DNA of 64,000 nucleotides, from NCBI GenBank assembly GCA_008360955.1, contig LUCM01004242.1:150938-214937 (forward strand). Direction: 5' to 3'. This document shows positions 36,501-48,883 of the stretch, one piece after another; position 1 is the first letter of the stretch; every line of letters starts with the position of its first letter. Both the position numbers and the translations under genes were made by a program. This DNA is from Fasciolopsis buskii. Lineage: Eukaryota > Platyhelminthes > Trematoda > Plagiorchiida > Fasciolidae. The notes beneath the pieces were generated by a model. It did no database searches. It was not told the origin of the DNA and saw nothing but the letters and a program-made list of their open reading frames with translations.

Positions 36501-36949
36501 CGGTTACCCGCAGCGATCCATGTAAGTCAGACATGCAGAGCAGACAATCAGCTACTTGGTAGAGGTGAGATGGATGCTTTTAATTGCCACTCTGTTGCAC
36601 CGTCTCATGTTTGAACAGGTCGGAGATAAATATTTCAGAATGGGTCTGAAGTGAGTTCTAAAATCTTGTGGTTTGTTTTCCTCCAACTTAAGAGTTCTGT
36701 GCATCTAGCCTACTAATTTGTTCGCCTTTGCCCATTGTGTGAGAGCTTGTTCCGAGAACTTTAAGGTACAAGAATTATTTAAGCCCAGGGTTACAACTTG
36801 AAAATTAATAAGAAGGAGTTGGTCTTCAGGTTCGAGTTCTCTTGGGGTTATAGTTCACTTGAATCACACGATGCTGCCTATTCCAGTCAAGAATTTTATC
36901 ATCCAGGCGTTTGCTTAGGAACTGAGTGATGGTAATCATTGCGAAATGT
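33521..36949. other. Purine-rich region, probably decayed minus-strand CR1 sequence
   Basis: The plus strand is visibly rich in G and A across most of the interval, as in the recognised minus-strand CR1 copies nearby. Minus-strand ORFs of 60-130 codons (33,771-34,169; 34,471-34,725; 35,242-35,522) carry no certain motif. A plus-strand 91-codon Lys/Arg-rich ORF (33,807-34,082) overlaps them and is not recognised. The CR1 assignment is inferred from strand bias and neighbours. Confidence 0.35.
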
Positions 36950-37400
36950 TACTTTTGGTGGACTTCAAGGCTTCAGGACAAAAATTGCAGACAACTTTGA
37001 TGTCGTCCGCAAAAAAAGGGAACGCAGTTACGACTAATGCCCAAGACATCGTTGACGTTCAACAGGAAGAGCAAGGGATCCAGAGCGCTGCCTTCGATTA
37101 CACCGCGGGTAACTAATCTTGGTTCAGACATGATGCGCGGTTTCTGCATGATAGATATGCTGAAAACCATTATAGGATTGGTTAGAGATGCGTAGTGTTA
37201 TATTTTTTGGGAACCAACGGCGGAACACTATCGAATACACTCGTCATGCATAAAGGGATTGACATGAAAGGCCTTCCAGTGGTAATGGCCTTAGTGATAA
37301 AATTAAATAAGTCAGCCATGCGAGTAGCGCAGGAATTAAATAAATAAATAAATAATATATATTTCTCGACGTCCGAGACGCATGCGCAGGGCAAGATCCA
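36950..37400 (-). pseudogene. CR1-like reverse transcriptase fragment
   Basis: Minus-strand frame 37,394-37,182 gives LFNFITKAITTGRPF and SVFDSVPPLV, the equivalent of the RT block before and around 'AFDSVPH'. Frame 37,170-36,973 gives PRLVTRGVIEGSALDPLLFL, NVNDV and VPFFCGRHQSC. The last is a corrupted version of the FADD-containing stretch seen as FSDDIKIV at 22 kb. It is the same family as the copies at 21.6-23.2 kb and 40.8-42.8 kb. Frameshifts, a lost catalytic Asp pair and an inserted TAAA run make it inactive. Confidence 0.75.
37336..37356. repeat. (TAAA)n microsatellite
   Basis: About five tandem AAAT units followed by a short AT run, lying inside the decayed CR1 reverse transcriptase. 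Confidence 0.9.
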
Positions 37401-40400
37401 TTTTTACAAGGTCGGCGCAGTAGAAAAGCGGAAATAACCAGACATGGAATTTCAATGTGTCTGTAATTCCATGATCAGAACCTGACATGTGATGGACCAG
37501 GCACGAGTTTCCTGGTTTTAAAGCAAAGCTACGTAATCCGTCGCCACAACCTCCTGAGGCTGATTGTCAACCGAACATTGCGGGTCATTCCATGTTTAAA
37601 TGCACCAGAGGTGTGTATCGCAGGCGCAAATGTAGCTGGAAAGCAATGGCGGGCGTCGCCATACGGTCGGGTTCCTCAAAAGCCGATAGGATTATATGGT
37701 GAAGACAATGATCAATATGGATGTCATAAGGGGATGCACATAAGTTAAAATCAGACTGGATATCAGATGAGGTAGATAGAGCGTGGTAATTAAAAGCAAC
37801 AAAGAGTCCATATAATACTGAAGATGAAACGGCGAAAAACATTCACGGTTGGATCAAACTAATTAAGGGACAAAATTATATAAAGACTTGTGGACGGAGA
37901 GACAGTGGAACTCACAAGAATGATCAATGGACTCAGGCGGCTGGGAGAGGATTGTGATGTGCGATGAGAAATAAACGAGTTCGTATAACAGTAAAAATCC
38001 CTGAGTCCTTAAGTACCTAAATACCCTTGTGTTGGCCTTTTTGATGACTGAGTGTTTGGCATTCTCTGGCAGTAGCAGCCTGGGATTTGGTGATTTGCAC
38101 GACATTCCAGCAGTGTTTGTGGCAGTGTTTTTGCAAGTCGTAATGGTTCGTTTCAGGTGAAGTATCCAGGGTAGTCAGTGGCAAGGCTTGGTTTGTCGTT
38201 GCCCGGTGCCGGATTGTCAGATATGGATGACTGCTTCCTTGCAGTGATAGGCAAACAAGGCATCGGACGCGGTGAAGCTTCCGGAGACAGAGTCTGCTTT
38301 ACATCTGTATTTTCTGGTATCCGGTGCATGGGTACTGTGTTCATTGTGGAGCCCGGCGAATAGTCGGAGGGCGAGAGGGCAGCCTGGAATTTGTTCTCGC
38401 TAGTGTTGAAGTGAGTAAACAAAAATGGGAATACCGTAACTGTTAATTTCTTACGAGGATAACAGGGTCCAGACGACTGTCCTGAAATGCGCTGGAGGGA
38501 GCGTTTCCGTGACGGGACGTGTGCAACAAACTTCCATCTGCTTACTTCTGATGAGCTGCATGGTCCTCATTCGTAGCGTGTTCATCCTTCATCTTTTGAC
38601 GTCATTGCAGATGCAGACTGCGGTAGTTTGATAGGACCGCTAACAGTAGCATTAAAGAAATAAGTCGCCTTTCGTTCTGTTGGTGGAAACTATGTGGCCT
38701 ACGGGCCCGCTGCACATGCAACCGGGGCTCATTTATAATTGACCACGTGTGAACTACCGCTGATTTGTACTACTTAGGATGTGCAGGAAAGGGACACCAC
38801 TGAGGCGGGTCGCGAACGGCAGCGTGGACTGAATGCAAAGACAGTAGTTGTCATAGGAAGTCATAAAGAGGTGGGAAGGGAAAAGCATAAAAACGTTAGC
38901 ATCAATAATTTGTTTGAATAGGACGATGGCAAATTGTACCACATAGTTGTTTCATAAGCATGCATGACTCATCAAGGTAGAAGAACGACGGCCGTTGTTC
39001 CAGACCTCAGCACACGTACCGGCCGTGAGGTTTGGAGGATAGGGGCAAGTTGAAAACTGCACTGGCGGGTGGTGAAGCATATGTGGACAGTCCGATGCGC
39101 CACTTTCCCGAACCGTCCAACAAAGCAACCAGATGCTTGTCTACCGAACAAGAGCGGTGCGGGGTTTCCTTTTCGCAGGGTCGGGTCTGGGCTGTTGACA
39201 TACATATCCATTTTAGAGGGTGGTCCGCTCCTTCGTAGCACGAATATGCTTTTGTTGTTGGGCTCAAACTGACCACTGCAGAATCTGTTTTTCTAACAGA
39301 AGAATGGTTTATGTCATATGGATGCTCTCCATAGTTCCTCGGCCTGACCCTGTGTTTCCGCGTTTTATTTTTACCAGCTATTGGCGTTTATCTGTTTTCC
39401 TCATATTCGGAGATTCTGAAGCAACCACGCCGCACTTATTTGGGCTTTCCGCGTGTGGACGAAAGGAAATCATATTGAGGGTGATCAGGCACACGGATGA
39501 TAGCGGCTTACGCCGTAATTCAAACACCTTTACATTTGGCTCCGTCATTGTCCACAATGTGCCCTTCCTTCTTTATGGAGTGCTGCCTGAAACTTGCCAA
39601 TATGAACCGGTTTGTTGCGTAAACGATCCAGATGATCTGTGTGACGGGGACATTTTTTATTTAAATGAAACTAAGCCGCGCACTTAAAGGAAAAAGCCCA
39701 CCGGATTTAGGTAAGCACATGATTAGGGACCAAGACGGGTAGGTATGAGGAGTAAAGAGAACCTCGAATGTGCCCTCCAATGAAATGTCTGCGAAGAGAG
39801 AAAATAGTTCCGTCAATTCCCGGCAAAGAGTCAGGATCATTTGTGTCTTCAGGTAGGTAAACCGCAGAGAAATCTATAGGGACAGGATCCAGGGATGCGA
39901 AAACCAATTTAAGATTGTTTTATGGCGATTATACCTGCCGCAGAATCCTTCGTTTACCACTGACCATAATATTATGTGCTGTTGTTGTCTAGGATTTAGA
40001 TTTTCGAGACCTTGTTGCAGTTACTGCTGAAATCCTAAACCAACTTCGTACTCCCGAGTCAATGAGAGATAGTGTTCATATATATTAACAATGGTTGACA
40101 CAGTCAATAATTTCGAACTTCATTTTTGAAGTCCGTAACTTTTGAGGCAAGGAATTCTACAAGGAAAAATATTCAACAATAAAAGCTTGCTCTAATGTTT
40201 GACCGTGCGATGCCAGTTGTGGCGACATGTTTGGTGTTTAAAAGTGAGTATGGGGTTTGCATTCTGAACTAAGGGGATGAATTACAAATTGTTATTGTTT
40301 ATGACTTTATTGATGAATATTAAGTTCGATTTCACAAGCCCAAGCGATCGAGGTTCAAGAGCCAACATTGCACATCGTTCCTTTTAACTTCGGTTTGACG

Positions 40401-40786
40401 AAGTGCCTACTAGCGGCTACGTAAATTCACGCCGTACGTTTCCGATTGCAAGACTGTCGCACTGTCTCATGCTGGAGCAGATTAGTGGACAGTACTCTGG
40501 AATAGGTCTGACGTGTGATTTGAAGGGTTCAGTTTACTCTCGTTTAGCTTAAAGGTTCTATGTAGCAACCCCAATATTTTATTGGCATTCACAACTTGGT
40601 TAAGTGCGTGTTACAAGAAGCTGATGCCACAGGAGTAGTTTAGACCTAAGTTGCTGATAAGGATCAGGTGACTTCCATTTTTAAGTCTCTTCTGGATAAG
40701 GTGCACTTGTAGTCAAGGAAGAAACATTTTTCGGCTGAGAACTTCACCGTCCATCCGCTGGCCCAGGTTTTGGGAGATATTAAGTC
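37401..40786. other. Region with unassigned ORFs, probably CR1 debris in part
   Basis: Several minus-strand ORFs of 62-89 codons (37,585-38,422) lie upstream of the CR1 RT fragment and may be its decayed 5' part, but no endonuclease motif is visible. A 155-codon plus-strand ORF at 39,220-39,687 has a Cys-bearing C-terminal half (LPETCQYEPVCCVNDPDDLC) and an N-terminus rich in hydrophobic and aromatic residues. I do not recognise it. An extracellular protein exon is one possibility and chance is another. Confidence 0.35.
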
Positions 40787-42801
40787 CTAGCTCATTTCGG
40801 TCACAGTAGAGCCTAGAGGCTTAGGCTGGAAGGTGTGAACGACTTTGACGTCCTCGGCCAGTAGGAAGGGAACACCGGTTCGGAATACGTTGAAGACATC
40901 ATATACGCACGAAAGAAACAGCAGGGGGCCTAGTACACTGCTTTGGATTGCACCACTAGTTACTGGTCTTAGATGGAGCTTAAAACCATTTAATCGCACA
41001 GCATGATTTTCATATGAAAGATGTGATGTGGACAATAGAAGTATAGGGCCATTGACCTAATAGGATTTGATTTTGTTCATCAGGCTACGGTGGGACACTT
41101 TGTCAAGAGCCTTTGTCATGTGCAATTAGATTGCCATCACCGAATTGCCGGTGTTACCGGCCGTTGTGATTGTATCTAGACAAGCAATCATGCACGTAGC
41201 GCGAGATTTATTTTTGATGAAACCATGGTGATTAGTCTTGATGTGTTTATTGTCCATAAGATTTGTCATGAGATACTTTATAATCAAGCTCTCCATCTTC
41301 CTAGAGACGCTCACAGAACGGATGATCGGTCCATAATTGGCTGAGTCAAGCCGCATTTCTTTCTTATTCGTATGACTTATGGCAGACCATTTCCACTGGA
41401 AGGCAAATGTACTGCAATGGGTTGAAAGGTTCAATATGTTTCCCAATAGTATTGAAATACCTCCCCTACATGGTGTAAAGATGGCTGAGTTTAGCGGGTC
41501 TGCTCGCGGGTGGCAGTTGACTTTTGACTTTTTCACTAACGAAGCTATTTCTTTCGGTAAGGGGGGAAACTGTTGAGAATGTTTCGGAGGTCAGGCGTAT
41601 TAAACACGAGGTTAGACGGTTACTATCACTCGTTAGGGATGAGATAAAGAATCTGCCAGATGCCTCAGCGATTTCCTGAGGGCTATCGATATAAGTATTT
41701 TTGTATATGAAGTGGTGGATGGAAATAGTCAAGAGCCCGGCTTGGTTTGCTCTTTAGTTAAGTGGTTGTGCCGGAGATGCCTTCGGCCTGCGTTGGTTTA
41801 GAGCACGCATTTATCGCATTTTACTATGGAATTCCATTATCGTTTCCAACTGTTTTGACAGGCGACTGAGTCACAGAAACAAAGGAAAACCCTGGTTCTA
41901 AGTTGGCTTTTCTGAAGTTTCGCGACTGTTCAGCTTAGTCGGTCGTAGCTGACCTTTATAGTGAGCACCCAGTAAATCTATGCCGGCGTGATACTGCGAA
42001 GGAATTTACGCAGGAGTGAACAATGATTTCCAGTTGACATTTTCAACTCACTTGCTAGGAAGGAGTCCAGATTACAACTGTGCGGCAGAGTTGGCAGGCG
42101 ACCCCAGTTTGACCTAAAGTAGAACTTAGCGATTGAAGATGGGATGCTACTATGGAAAGGTATTATGAATGCACAGCTGACGTGCAGGTGATCGAATCCA
42201 GGAAGCTACGTCCGGTGGATGTGCGGACATGCGTTATTCTTGTCGTGAAAATTAAGTCTAGGATATTTGTATTTTTGGTGGATCGGTTACGTGTTGTATC
42301 CATGCGCTTTGCTGAGCATTAGCGATAAAAGGGAGCAAGCAGTTAGAAGCAGTAAAGGTTGACCAGCAAATGCTTAAGGTATTGCTGTTCTCGCCACGAA
42401 CTTGGTTCACGGTAAGGTGGAAGATTAGTTAATTACATCATTTAAGAGCAGGAAATCGTTCTGACAGGAGCCTCGTGGGCGGTACCCACAACCCATCAAA
42501 AGGATTTAACTGCCAATGTTAGCCCCAAGCCATAAGGTATCTTGAACGCAATTTAACTGGGGGTCTTGGCTTAATGGGACTAGTATTGATTTGCGGACAC
42601 AGGAGGCAGCCGCCCTCACGCTGAGATTGGCGACTTTCTCTGAATGACTAATATCCAGGGATGGTATTTGTATCTTCTAGTGTCAGAATTAAGCCAAGTC
42701 TCGATGACCAGTAGGAATTCGTAGTTTGTGGAGATTGTCAACATACGATGAGATTGCATTTCTCCCAGTCGATAACGGGGATTTAGTAGAAACAGCAACA
42801 A
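40787..42801 (-). pseudogene. CR1-like retrotransposon with endonuclease and RT remnants
   Basis: Reading down the minus strand, 42,801-42,616 contains LLFLLNPRYRL and FLLVIETWLNSDT, the start of an APE-type endonuclease with its catalytic Glu in ETWL. At 41,732-41,466 the pre-RT linker appears (SPQEIAEASGRFFISSLTSD). At 41,536-41,126 the RT fingers follow (FQWKWSAISH, NYGPIIRSVSVSRKMESLI, NHHGFIKNKS). At 41,035-40,787 comes the palm (PVTSGAIQSSVLGPLLFLSC, then LAEDVKVV where F/YADD is expected). The order and ~2 kb span fit a once complete pol gene. Frame changes, stops and loss of the first Asp of the ADD box show that it is dead. Confidence 0.8.
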
Positions 42802-45800
42802 TTAAGTAAGATAAATTTGACTTTCGGTACGTTTTTCCGAATGTTTCTGCTCCTTATTTTTCACCTTCCCTATTAGGGCGGTGTATTGGTTGAGTGATCG
42901 GGTATCGGCCCGGGGAAGAATCGTGGCACATCGGGAAAAAGTAGACCAGGGTAATAAAAACTGCCATACTCATCCACAGATGAATTTGTCGTCATGGGCA
43001 ACAGTAGCCGTAATATTTTTCCGAATGACTGTGATGTGTAGGGGACTGAATTGCAGCAGTTCAATAATTTATGCAATCTGGTCGTTTCAGTGGTTGCAAT
43101 AGGAATTCTTGTTGATACACCTAGGTCGAATCTACTGGTGAGGGAAAGTAGTTCCCAAGAAATGATGGTTGGTTTGGGGGAAATCACTGCCAACGGGAGT
43201 GAAGCAGCCTGCGAGGGGGGGTTGCCAGGCGTGGGAGCCAGTGGTAATGTGCAGGGATGATGTGTGTATAGGCAGTGAGTCTAGGGATGGTCGGTGAGCC
43301 ATTGATAGCTGGGGGCCCATGAGGAGTTGCAGCAAGACAGCTACAGAGGCTGGATGAGGGAAACCGCCGGAAGTAATAATTGGCTTCGTTCCACTTCCCC
43401 TCCAACGTCTAGTGAACGAAGGTGACTGGTCCGCGTAGACAGTGGGGATATTAGTATAGCGGTGATCAGCAGTTATGAAGGGTACGAAGACCCTAATTTG
43501 ATCGCGAGCACCCGGTGGGTGGAGGGCAACTAAGACTCTCTGACGGAGAGAATGTAGAGCGGCAGGTTTCCGAAGATGGAGCTTTAGGTCGGTATTCGTT
43601 GACTATATATCGGTAGTAAGTGTTGTATTAGGGATTGAGGACCACTGGGTGGAAGGTAGGCGCGGAAGTAATGGGTTATAAGGCATTCGGGTCTGGTTAG
43701 AGACTGCGACATGCCTCAGCGAGTATATCGGAAGACCATGAAACCATTTGGCGGACTTTCGGATACTTCGTCCTCTCTATTTCTGACCGATCTTGATAGG
43801 CACCTCATAAATATGAGTGACCTATCTCTCATCTTCGATCTGTTCTCAAAAGGCCTGCTGGATATTTTTTGATCCAATCTGGACACCCTCAGAGGCACTC
43901 CAAAAGAGTGCTCACGTATCGTCCTAGAACGAACGTGAGGAAAGACGTTACCACACGCCGAGCGGAAGCACTTTGGAGCAGCTTACCCCAAGTGGTTATT
44001 GATGCACAGAATAAAGAATTCTTCATTTTAAGACCAGATAGGTTTTTGAATGTTTCTTTTCACAGACCACTGCTGCAGTACTCCCAGAAAAAATGGAGGA
44101 AAGAGGAAAAAAGAATGAAATAAATCAAAGAATAACAGAAAATACAGTTATGTTTTTATAAATTCAATGTTTCTTCCCGTCCTCTTCTTAATCCTTACAT
44201 GTTTAGCACTACGGTGCCGCTTTGTCCTTAACGGAACGCTCATATAGTAATGTTCTCTCTCCTCGAAGCTGAGACTAATACTCACCATTTTCACTGCAAC
44301 AGAAAACGGGCCGCTGGAACTGAACGCGCGAGAGACCTGAGAACAAAATACAGTCCCAAATCCAAGGTATAATGGGCTCTGTCTTCGGCCCGTTCAGCCC
44401 ACGACTTTCACGCACAAACGCCAAGATTTTATGCACATGACTATCTCCGCTACCACTGGTGAATTGTCCATCTTGTGCAAACCATCGGAGGAACTTACGA
44501 GGGTCGATCGGTCAATGATGTAACCTTTTTCCTGCGCAAAATGAACTGAACTGAACCGAACGGAATGGCTGACCTTCAAAGTTGAACTACAAGGTGGACT
44601 TCTACATGGGTGTGATGGTTCCTGTCGACTCAACGGCCACTAGGACGCTGGTTGCGTTCAGTTTCCTAATCATTACCTTACCCGTGGCTTCTTTCTTCAC
44701 GTCAAAATTCGTATTCTCAGGTAATTGATTTCAGGATCGTTTCTAAGTTGCAGGGTTCTTTCATGTTGCTGATTCATCTGCATACATATATGGGGCAATT
44801 GTTTCGGTGGTAGTGGTCCACCTCATTCTCCTGGTTTTTGTGTTGGTAGCCTTCTCAGACACCAAGAAAGATTCTGAAAGGAAGCGCGAATAAATTCACC
44901 TGTCATTTGTATGAGCCCCTTCCAAGTTGACGTGGATTCCCTCCTTTCTCCATGCGCTCATCTGCGTTGCTCCCGATTTCCGTCGGCGGCAATTGTACAA
45001 TAATCCTTGGGACACATGTCCGCGAAATATCGACGTTTAATTTTTTTAACATCCGTCCTCGCTTTGCAAGGGCCGTGCCTGTGGCTAGGTGCTGTTATCT
45101 TCCTGACACTCCTAGCTCCATCTGCATTTTAAGGCTGGTATTTTCCTCTAATAAATTTTGATACTGTTCTCTGCTGATCTTTTAGCCAGTTAGGTATGTC
45201 GGACTATTCATGCCTGTTTTTATTTTAGCAACCGATGATTTAGTTTTTTCCACCTGGTAAAGTTAGTCGCCACTGCCTGCCCTTGCGATCTTTGCCAATG
45301 CTGGCTGGCAGATTATAAGTAGTATGTTAAGGTGCTCATAAGATGGAATGCAGTCTTATGAACCGTACATGTTTATGTAGTCATGTTTTATCTTGTTAAC
45401 ATAAGTGTAGCCGTGCCACAATTGTCGTCCCACTTTCTGTCCGCTCTGCGGTAATTGTGGCTACGCCATGCGTTCCCAACTTAGCTTAAGCATAGTGTGC
45501 TCCGTACGTCCATCTTTTTACTCATTTGTGCACACAGTGTGAACCAGTCAGCGTTTTTAGTATCACTTAATGGTAATCGAAGACTGGCGAGTTCCTGTAA
45601 TCCGATTGTCTGCATTAAGGCCGTAGCAATCAGTCTCTCCGGAACTGAACTTAAGAGGTCATTACTTCAAATATCTGAAGGTAAAGGAACCTATGATTCG
45701 AGGCACACGTATGGCAATTTACAAAGGACAAGGATGATAGCGAGGGTGGAGGTCTGTGTGCAGCTCACGTGCCATGGAAATCAGCGAGGGTGAAAATAAC

Positions 45801-46500
45801 TGAGAAAGAAAGAGGAAAGGAAAACAAACACTGCTTAGATCTCTCTGCTTATGGTGGCTCCTTCGCTTTCAATCGTTGCTCGTACCGAAGTGGAGTTTTG
45901 TTATGACAGTTGAGTCAAACCGTTCGCAGGTCACAGCGTAAAGATTGGAGATCTAGATGTTAGACTCAGTTGAACTGGTAAGGGATGTGCGGGCGCTGGA
46001 ATTCATAAGGAGCCTATCGCAAAATTACGAGGTGCGAATGGGGTACTGGAATGCACGATTGACAAAATACGAAATATGCCACACTTTCCTTAACTAGTTT
46101 TTCCGTGCTACTGAGTCATGGTGTATAAGGGTAGTAGATTTTGACTCCAGTTATCCATCACTCTGGTCAAAGATCAACGCTTCTGCAGTGACATTTCGCC
46201 GACTGTTTCAGTCGTTAGTTTGAACGAAAACGCCACATGAGAAAGTCAAACAGTAACGCTCGATCAAATCAGCCGGGAGAAGAGTCGATCAGTGAGTGAT
46301 TGATAAACGAACTTTAATGTTTGCTCGATTTGCATCTCACAGGAGTTAGCAAGAAAAGGAGATAGAATCGATTCATGAGTTGAATATAGAGCAAATGCTT
46401 TTTTGCGTTAAAAACACGGTGTTTGTGAGACGATTTGTCTATCTTCACAATTGAGCGGATTGCAGGAGAGAGTCCTTTGTTGTCCGTGAGAAGATAAGAA
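42802..46500. other. Region with no confidently recognised gene
   Basis: Minus-strand ORFs at 42,873-43,405, rich in Pro, Ser and His, lie just upstream of the CR1 endonuclease and may be the decayed ORF1 or 5' UTR of that element. From 43.4 to 46.5 kb both strands hold ORFs below 100 codons without motifs. The 98-codon plus-strand ORF at 45,497-45,793 begins with a hydrophobic stretch but has no other support. Confidence 0.35.
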
Positions 46501-46714
46501 TTGAAATAATTCACCATGTGATATCATCGCCCAACTCACCATAAAGAAACCATGGAAGCACTGTACAGCTGTTTCATCCTTGTTAGGAATCATCAGCAGT
46601 GCATATCCACCGCGCCCGAACTGGGACGTGAACCCGGGACGAACGTTGGGCGATGATATCACGTGGTGAATTATTTCATGTAAACATTCAATCTCCTGCT
46701 ACTAAAATGTGCCA
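46501..46714 (-). repeat. SINE copy in head-to-head (fold-back) arrangement
   Basis: On the minus strand this contains a B-box-like GGGTTCACGTCCCAG, then the SINE body ending in GATGATATCACATGGTGAAT. Its first ~34 bases (46,501-46,535) are the reverse complement of 46,645-46,680 with about one mismatch, so the segment can fold into a hairpin. The sequence from 46,645 to 46,714 repeats directly at 47,041-47,112. A 5'-truncated minus-strand SINE beside the 3' end of a plus-strand one explains the layout. Confidence 0.7.
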
Positions 46715-46885
46715 AGTAATCAAGCTCTGTAGGTCATACCCAAAGCCTTCGTCGTACTTAGGCTACCTGCAGAGAAGTCATCTATCAGTAGGGGTCGATC
46801 GCTGTGAGCTAACGGACAGTAACCGTGCAAATCAGTCACGGATAGGTGCGACATCGTGTGGTGAAGTTCAGCAAACCGTTCAGAG

Positions 46886-47112
46886 CCTGCCCGGTAGCGT
46901 AATGGCTAAGGCGTTCGACTCAGAATCGTTCGTCCTTGTTCGGGTTCGCGTCCCAGTTGAGGCGCGGTGGATATGCACTGCTGATGATTCCTAACAAGGA
47001 TGAAACAGCTGTACAGTGCTTCCATGGTTTCTTTATGGTGAGTTGGGCGATGATATCACATGGTGAATTATTTCATGTAAACATTCAATCTCCTACTACT
47101 AAAATGTACCAA
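46886..47112 (+). repeat. tRNA-headed SINE, near-complete copy
   Basis: The first ~75 bases resemble a tRNA, with an A-box-like TAGCGTAATGG (46,895-46,905) and a B-box-like GGGTTCGCGTCCC (46,942-46,954), the two parts of an internal RNA polymerase III promoter. An unrelated body follows, through GCACTGCTGATGATTCC and TTCCATGGTTTCTTTATGG, to the conserved end GATGATATCACATGGTGAAT. The anticodon and T stems pair imperfectly, so this is a tRNA-derived SINE rather than a working tRNA. The loop would place CAG as anticodon. Mobilisation would require reverse transcriptase from a LINE; no shared 3' end was identified. Confidence 0.7.
46895..46954 (+). promoter_or_regulatory. Internal RNA polymerase III promoter (A and B boxes) of the SINE
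   Basis: TAGCGTAATGG and GGGTTCGCGTCCC are separated by 36 bases, a normal spacing for tRNA-type promoters. Both keep the consensus core positions. Activity is not known. Confidence 0.6.
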
Positions 47113-47540
47113 AATAATTCTTTGTGGGTGTCTGCCGAGGATAAAGATAGCTGAGCATCACAGGGTAGATCTGATTCGTTTAGCGAATTTGTTTGTATAA
47201 ATGCATTAAGCTTACCGTCAATCGGGCCGCCATGTAGAATGGTAGGTAGGGTTTGATGGATGGGTCCTAATACTAGTTGATGAATTGAGTGTTTTCGGTT
47301 TGCGCAACCATTAACATCGCACCAACATACTGTGGTTCTAGTTGCTACCTCGCAGCGCTATCTTTGTGGCCATCTAAGAATCGAATACGAAAATTGTTAT
47401 TGGTCAGGAGATATCTCAGAAAAGCGAGATATCTGTTCGGAATAATGCGAAAGTAATCCGACCACGCGCTGCTGAGATCGCACATTTGTGGGTGATAACA
47501 GAACTGGCGGAAGTGGAAAACTATAAGAAGCTGATCCAAC
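47113..47540. other. Short region with no recognised content
   Basis: Lies between the SINE and the 3' end of the old RTE. Only short ORFs are seen. Confidence 0.4.
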
Positions 47541-48689
47541 CATCGTCGTCATCATCGTTTATCGGTGAACAACAACAAGCCCCAACGACCGCTGGCGTTC
47601 ACCTAGTATTACGTTATGGAATGAATATACGAGCGGAATCGGACCTACATCAGCGTGAAAAAGGAAGTACTGTGGTAGCCAACATGCGAAATGAGTTCCA
47701 ACAACACAAAGATGCATTTTTCTAGTCATTCTTCCTCATCAGAAATTGACAACCATCATCATTATTCATGGTTTGCTGCCATATCCTTCGGTGTCTCCGA
47801 GCAGCTGGTTGACTGATCCTTTGCATTCCAACCACAAGGACTCAGGATTCTCACCTTATCTAATTTTGCTGTGCATCCTGTTACATGCTGTCGCGTCATT
47901 TGTTGATCTCCACATGAACGTTCCCAATTCGTGAGAAGAGAGTATTGGAAAATGGGGTGTGGGTGTTCACCATACGCAACACGCGACTCAACCACCGAAG
48001 GCTACCGGAGGTGATGCGCTGTGATAGAATAATCTCAACTTGCACTTAGTACTGGGTTCCTAACATCCACACTACTCACTCGGTAACCATTCAGTCCTAG
48101 CGATAGTGCATAAACATCGGTGGTTGAAAACCTCTGGCCGACGAACATCTTCAGTGCACAGACTTCATGTCTCCTAATGGTACAGTAAAGCTGAACGCGA
48201 GGCGGGATAGCACACGACCTTTCAGCTTCAGTGAAATATTGGGCCAACGGCACAAGTGCTTTAGGCCTGTGTACGTAGGTCGGTCCTTGAGTATACGTGT
48301 GTTCACCTCTACTGCGGTGCTACCATCCTTCGTCACATAGCTACGGAGATAAAAAAAAGGTGGTTGGCAATCGTTAGTTCCCTTCCATCCAGTATTGAGT
48401 TCGGGACTATTGCCGTCCAGTCTTGTCACATCATTGCACTTTGAAGATGTAAAACATGTCAAATAGAGCTACAACCTTCACCATTCTGTTCAGTGAATGT
48501 TCCGTGGGTTCGGACAAACACACCATGTCGTGTATGTAATCTAGGCCGCACAGCTCCTCATTATTTGCCAGTTGGACGCCTGCAACTTGAAAACCCTTTA
48601 AAACATCCTCGTGACTGACAAAGTGAAACAAGAATGAAGAGATAGTTCACTTGTTAAACACCGGCAGTCGTCCTGAATGATAGTTCATT
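47541..48689 (-). mobile_element. Old RTE-like retrotransposon, 3' segment
   Basis: Aligns with the younger copy from its 3' tail (48,689) to about 49,893. The minus-strand frames retain decayed RT C-terminal sequence, including LANNEELCGLDYIHDMVCL (a corrupted YADD block), PTYTGLKHLCRWPNISLKLK and, nearer the end, ERSCGDQQMTRQHVTGCTA. The 3' end carries a run of ATG/ACG-type triplets (47,541-47,557). Substitutions, stops and indels are frequent. Similarity stops exactly where the younger element's tail begins, and the same element resumes at 52,504. Confidence 0.8.
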
Positions 48690-48883
48690 GTCGTCATCAT
48701 CATCGTTCAGCGTTAAACAGCAAGGCAAGCCTCACTGACCGCTGCCTTTCCCCAGAGTTAGACGTCTATATAAAAAAGTGAATATCCAAGGGGAACAGGG
48801 AGTGGACCTACACAAGCGGGAAAAGATAAGATGCTGCTGCAGCCAACACACGGAACACGGCCTAACTGTACAAACGCACTCTT

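Noticed and set aside
46886..46965. Functional tRNA-Leu(CAG) gene
   Set aside because: The anticodon and T stems pair poorly, and the sequence runs into a SINE body repeated elsewhere in the window.
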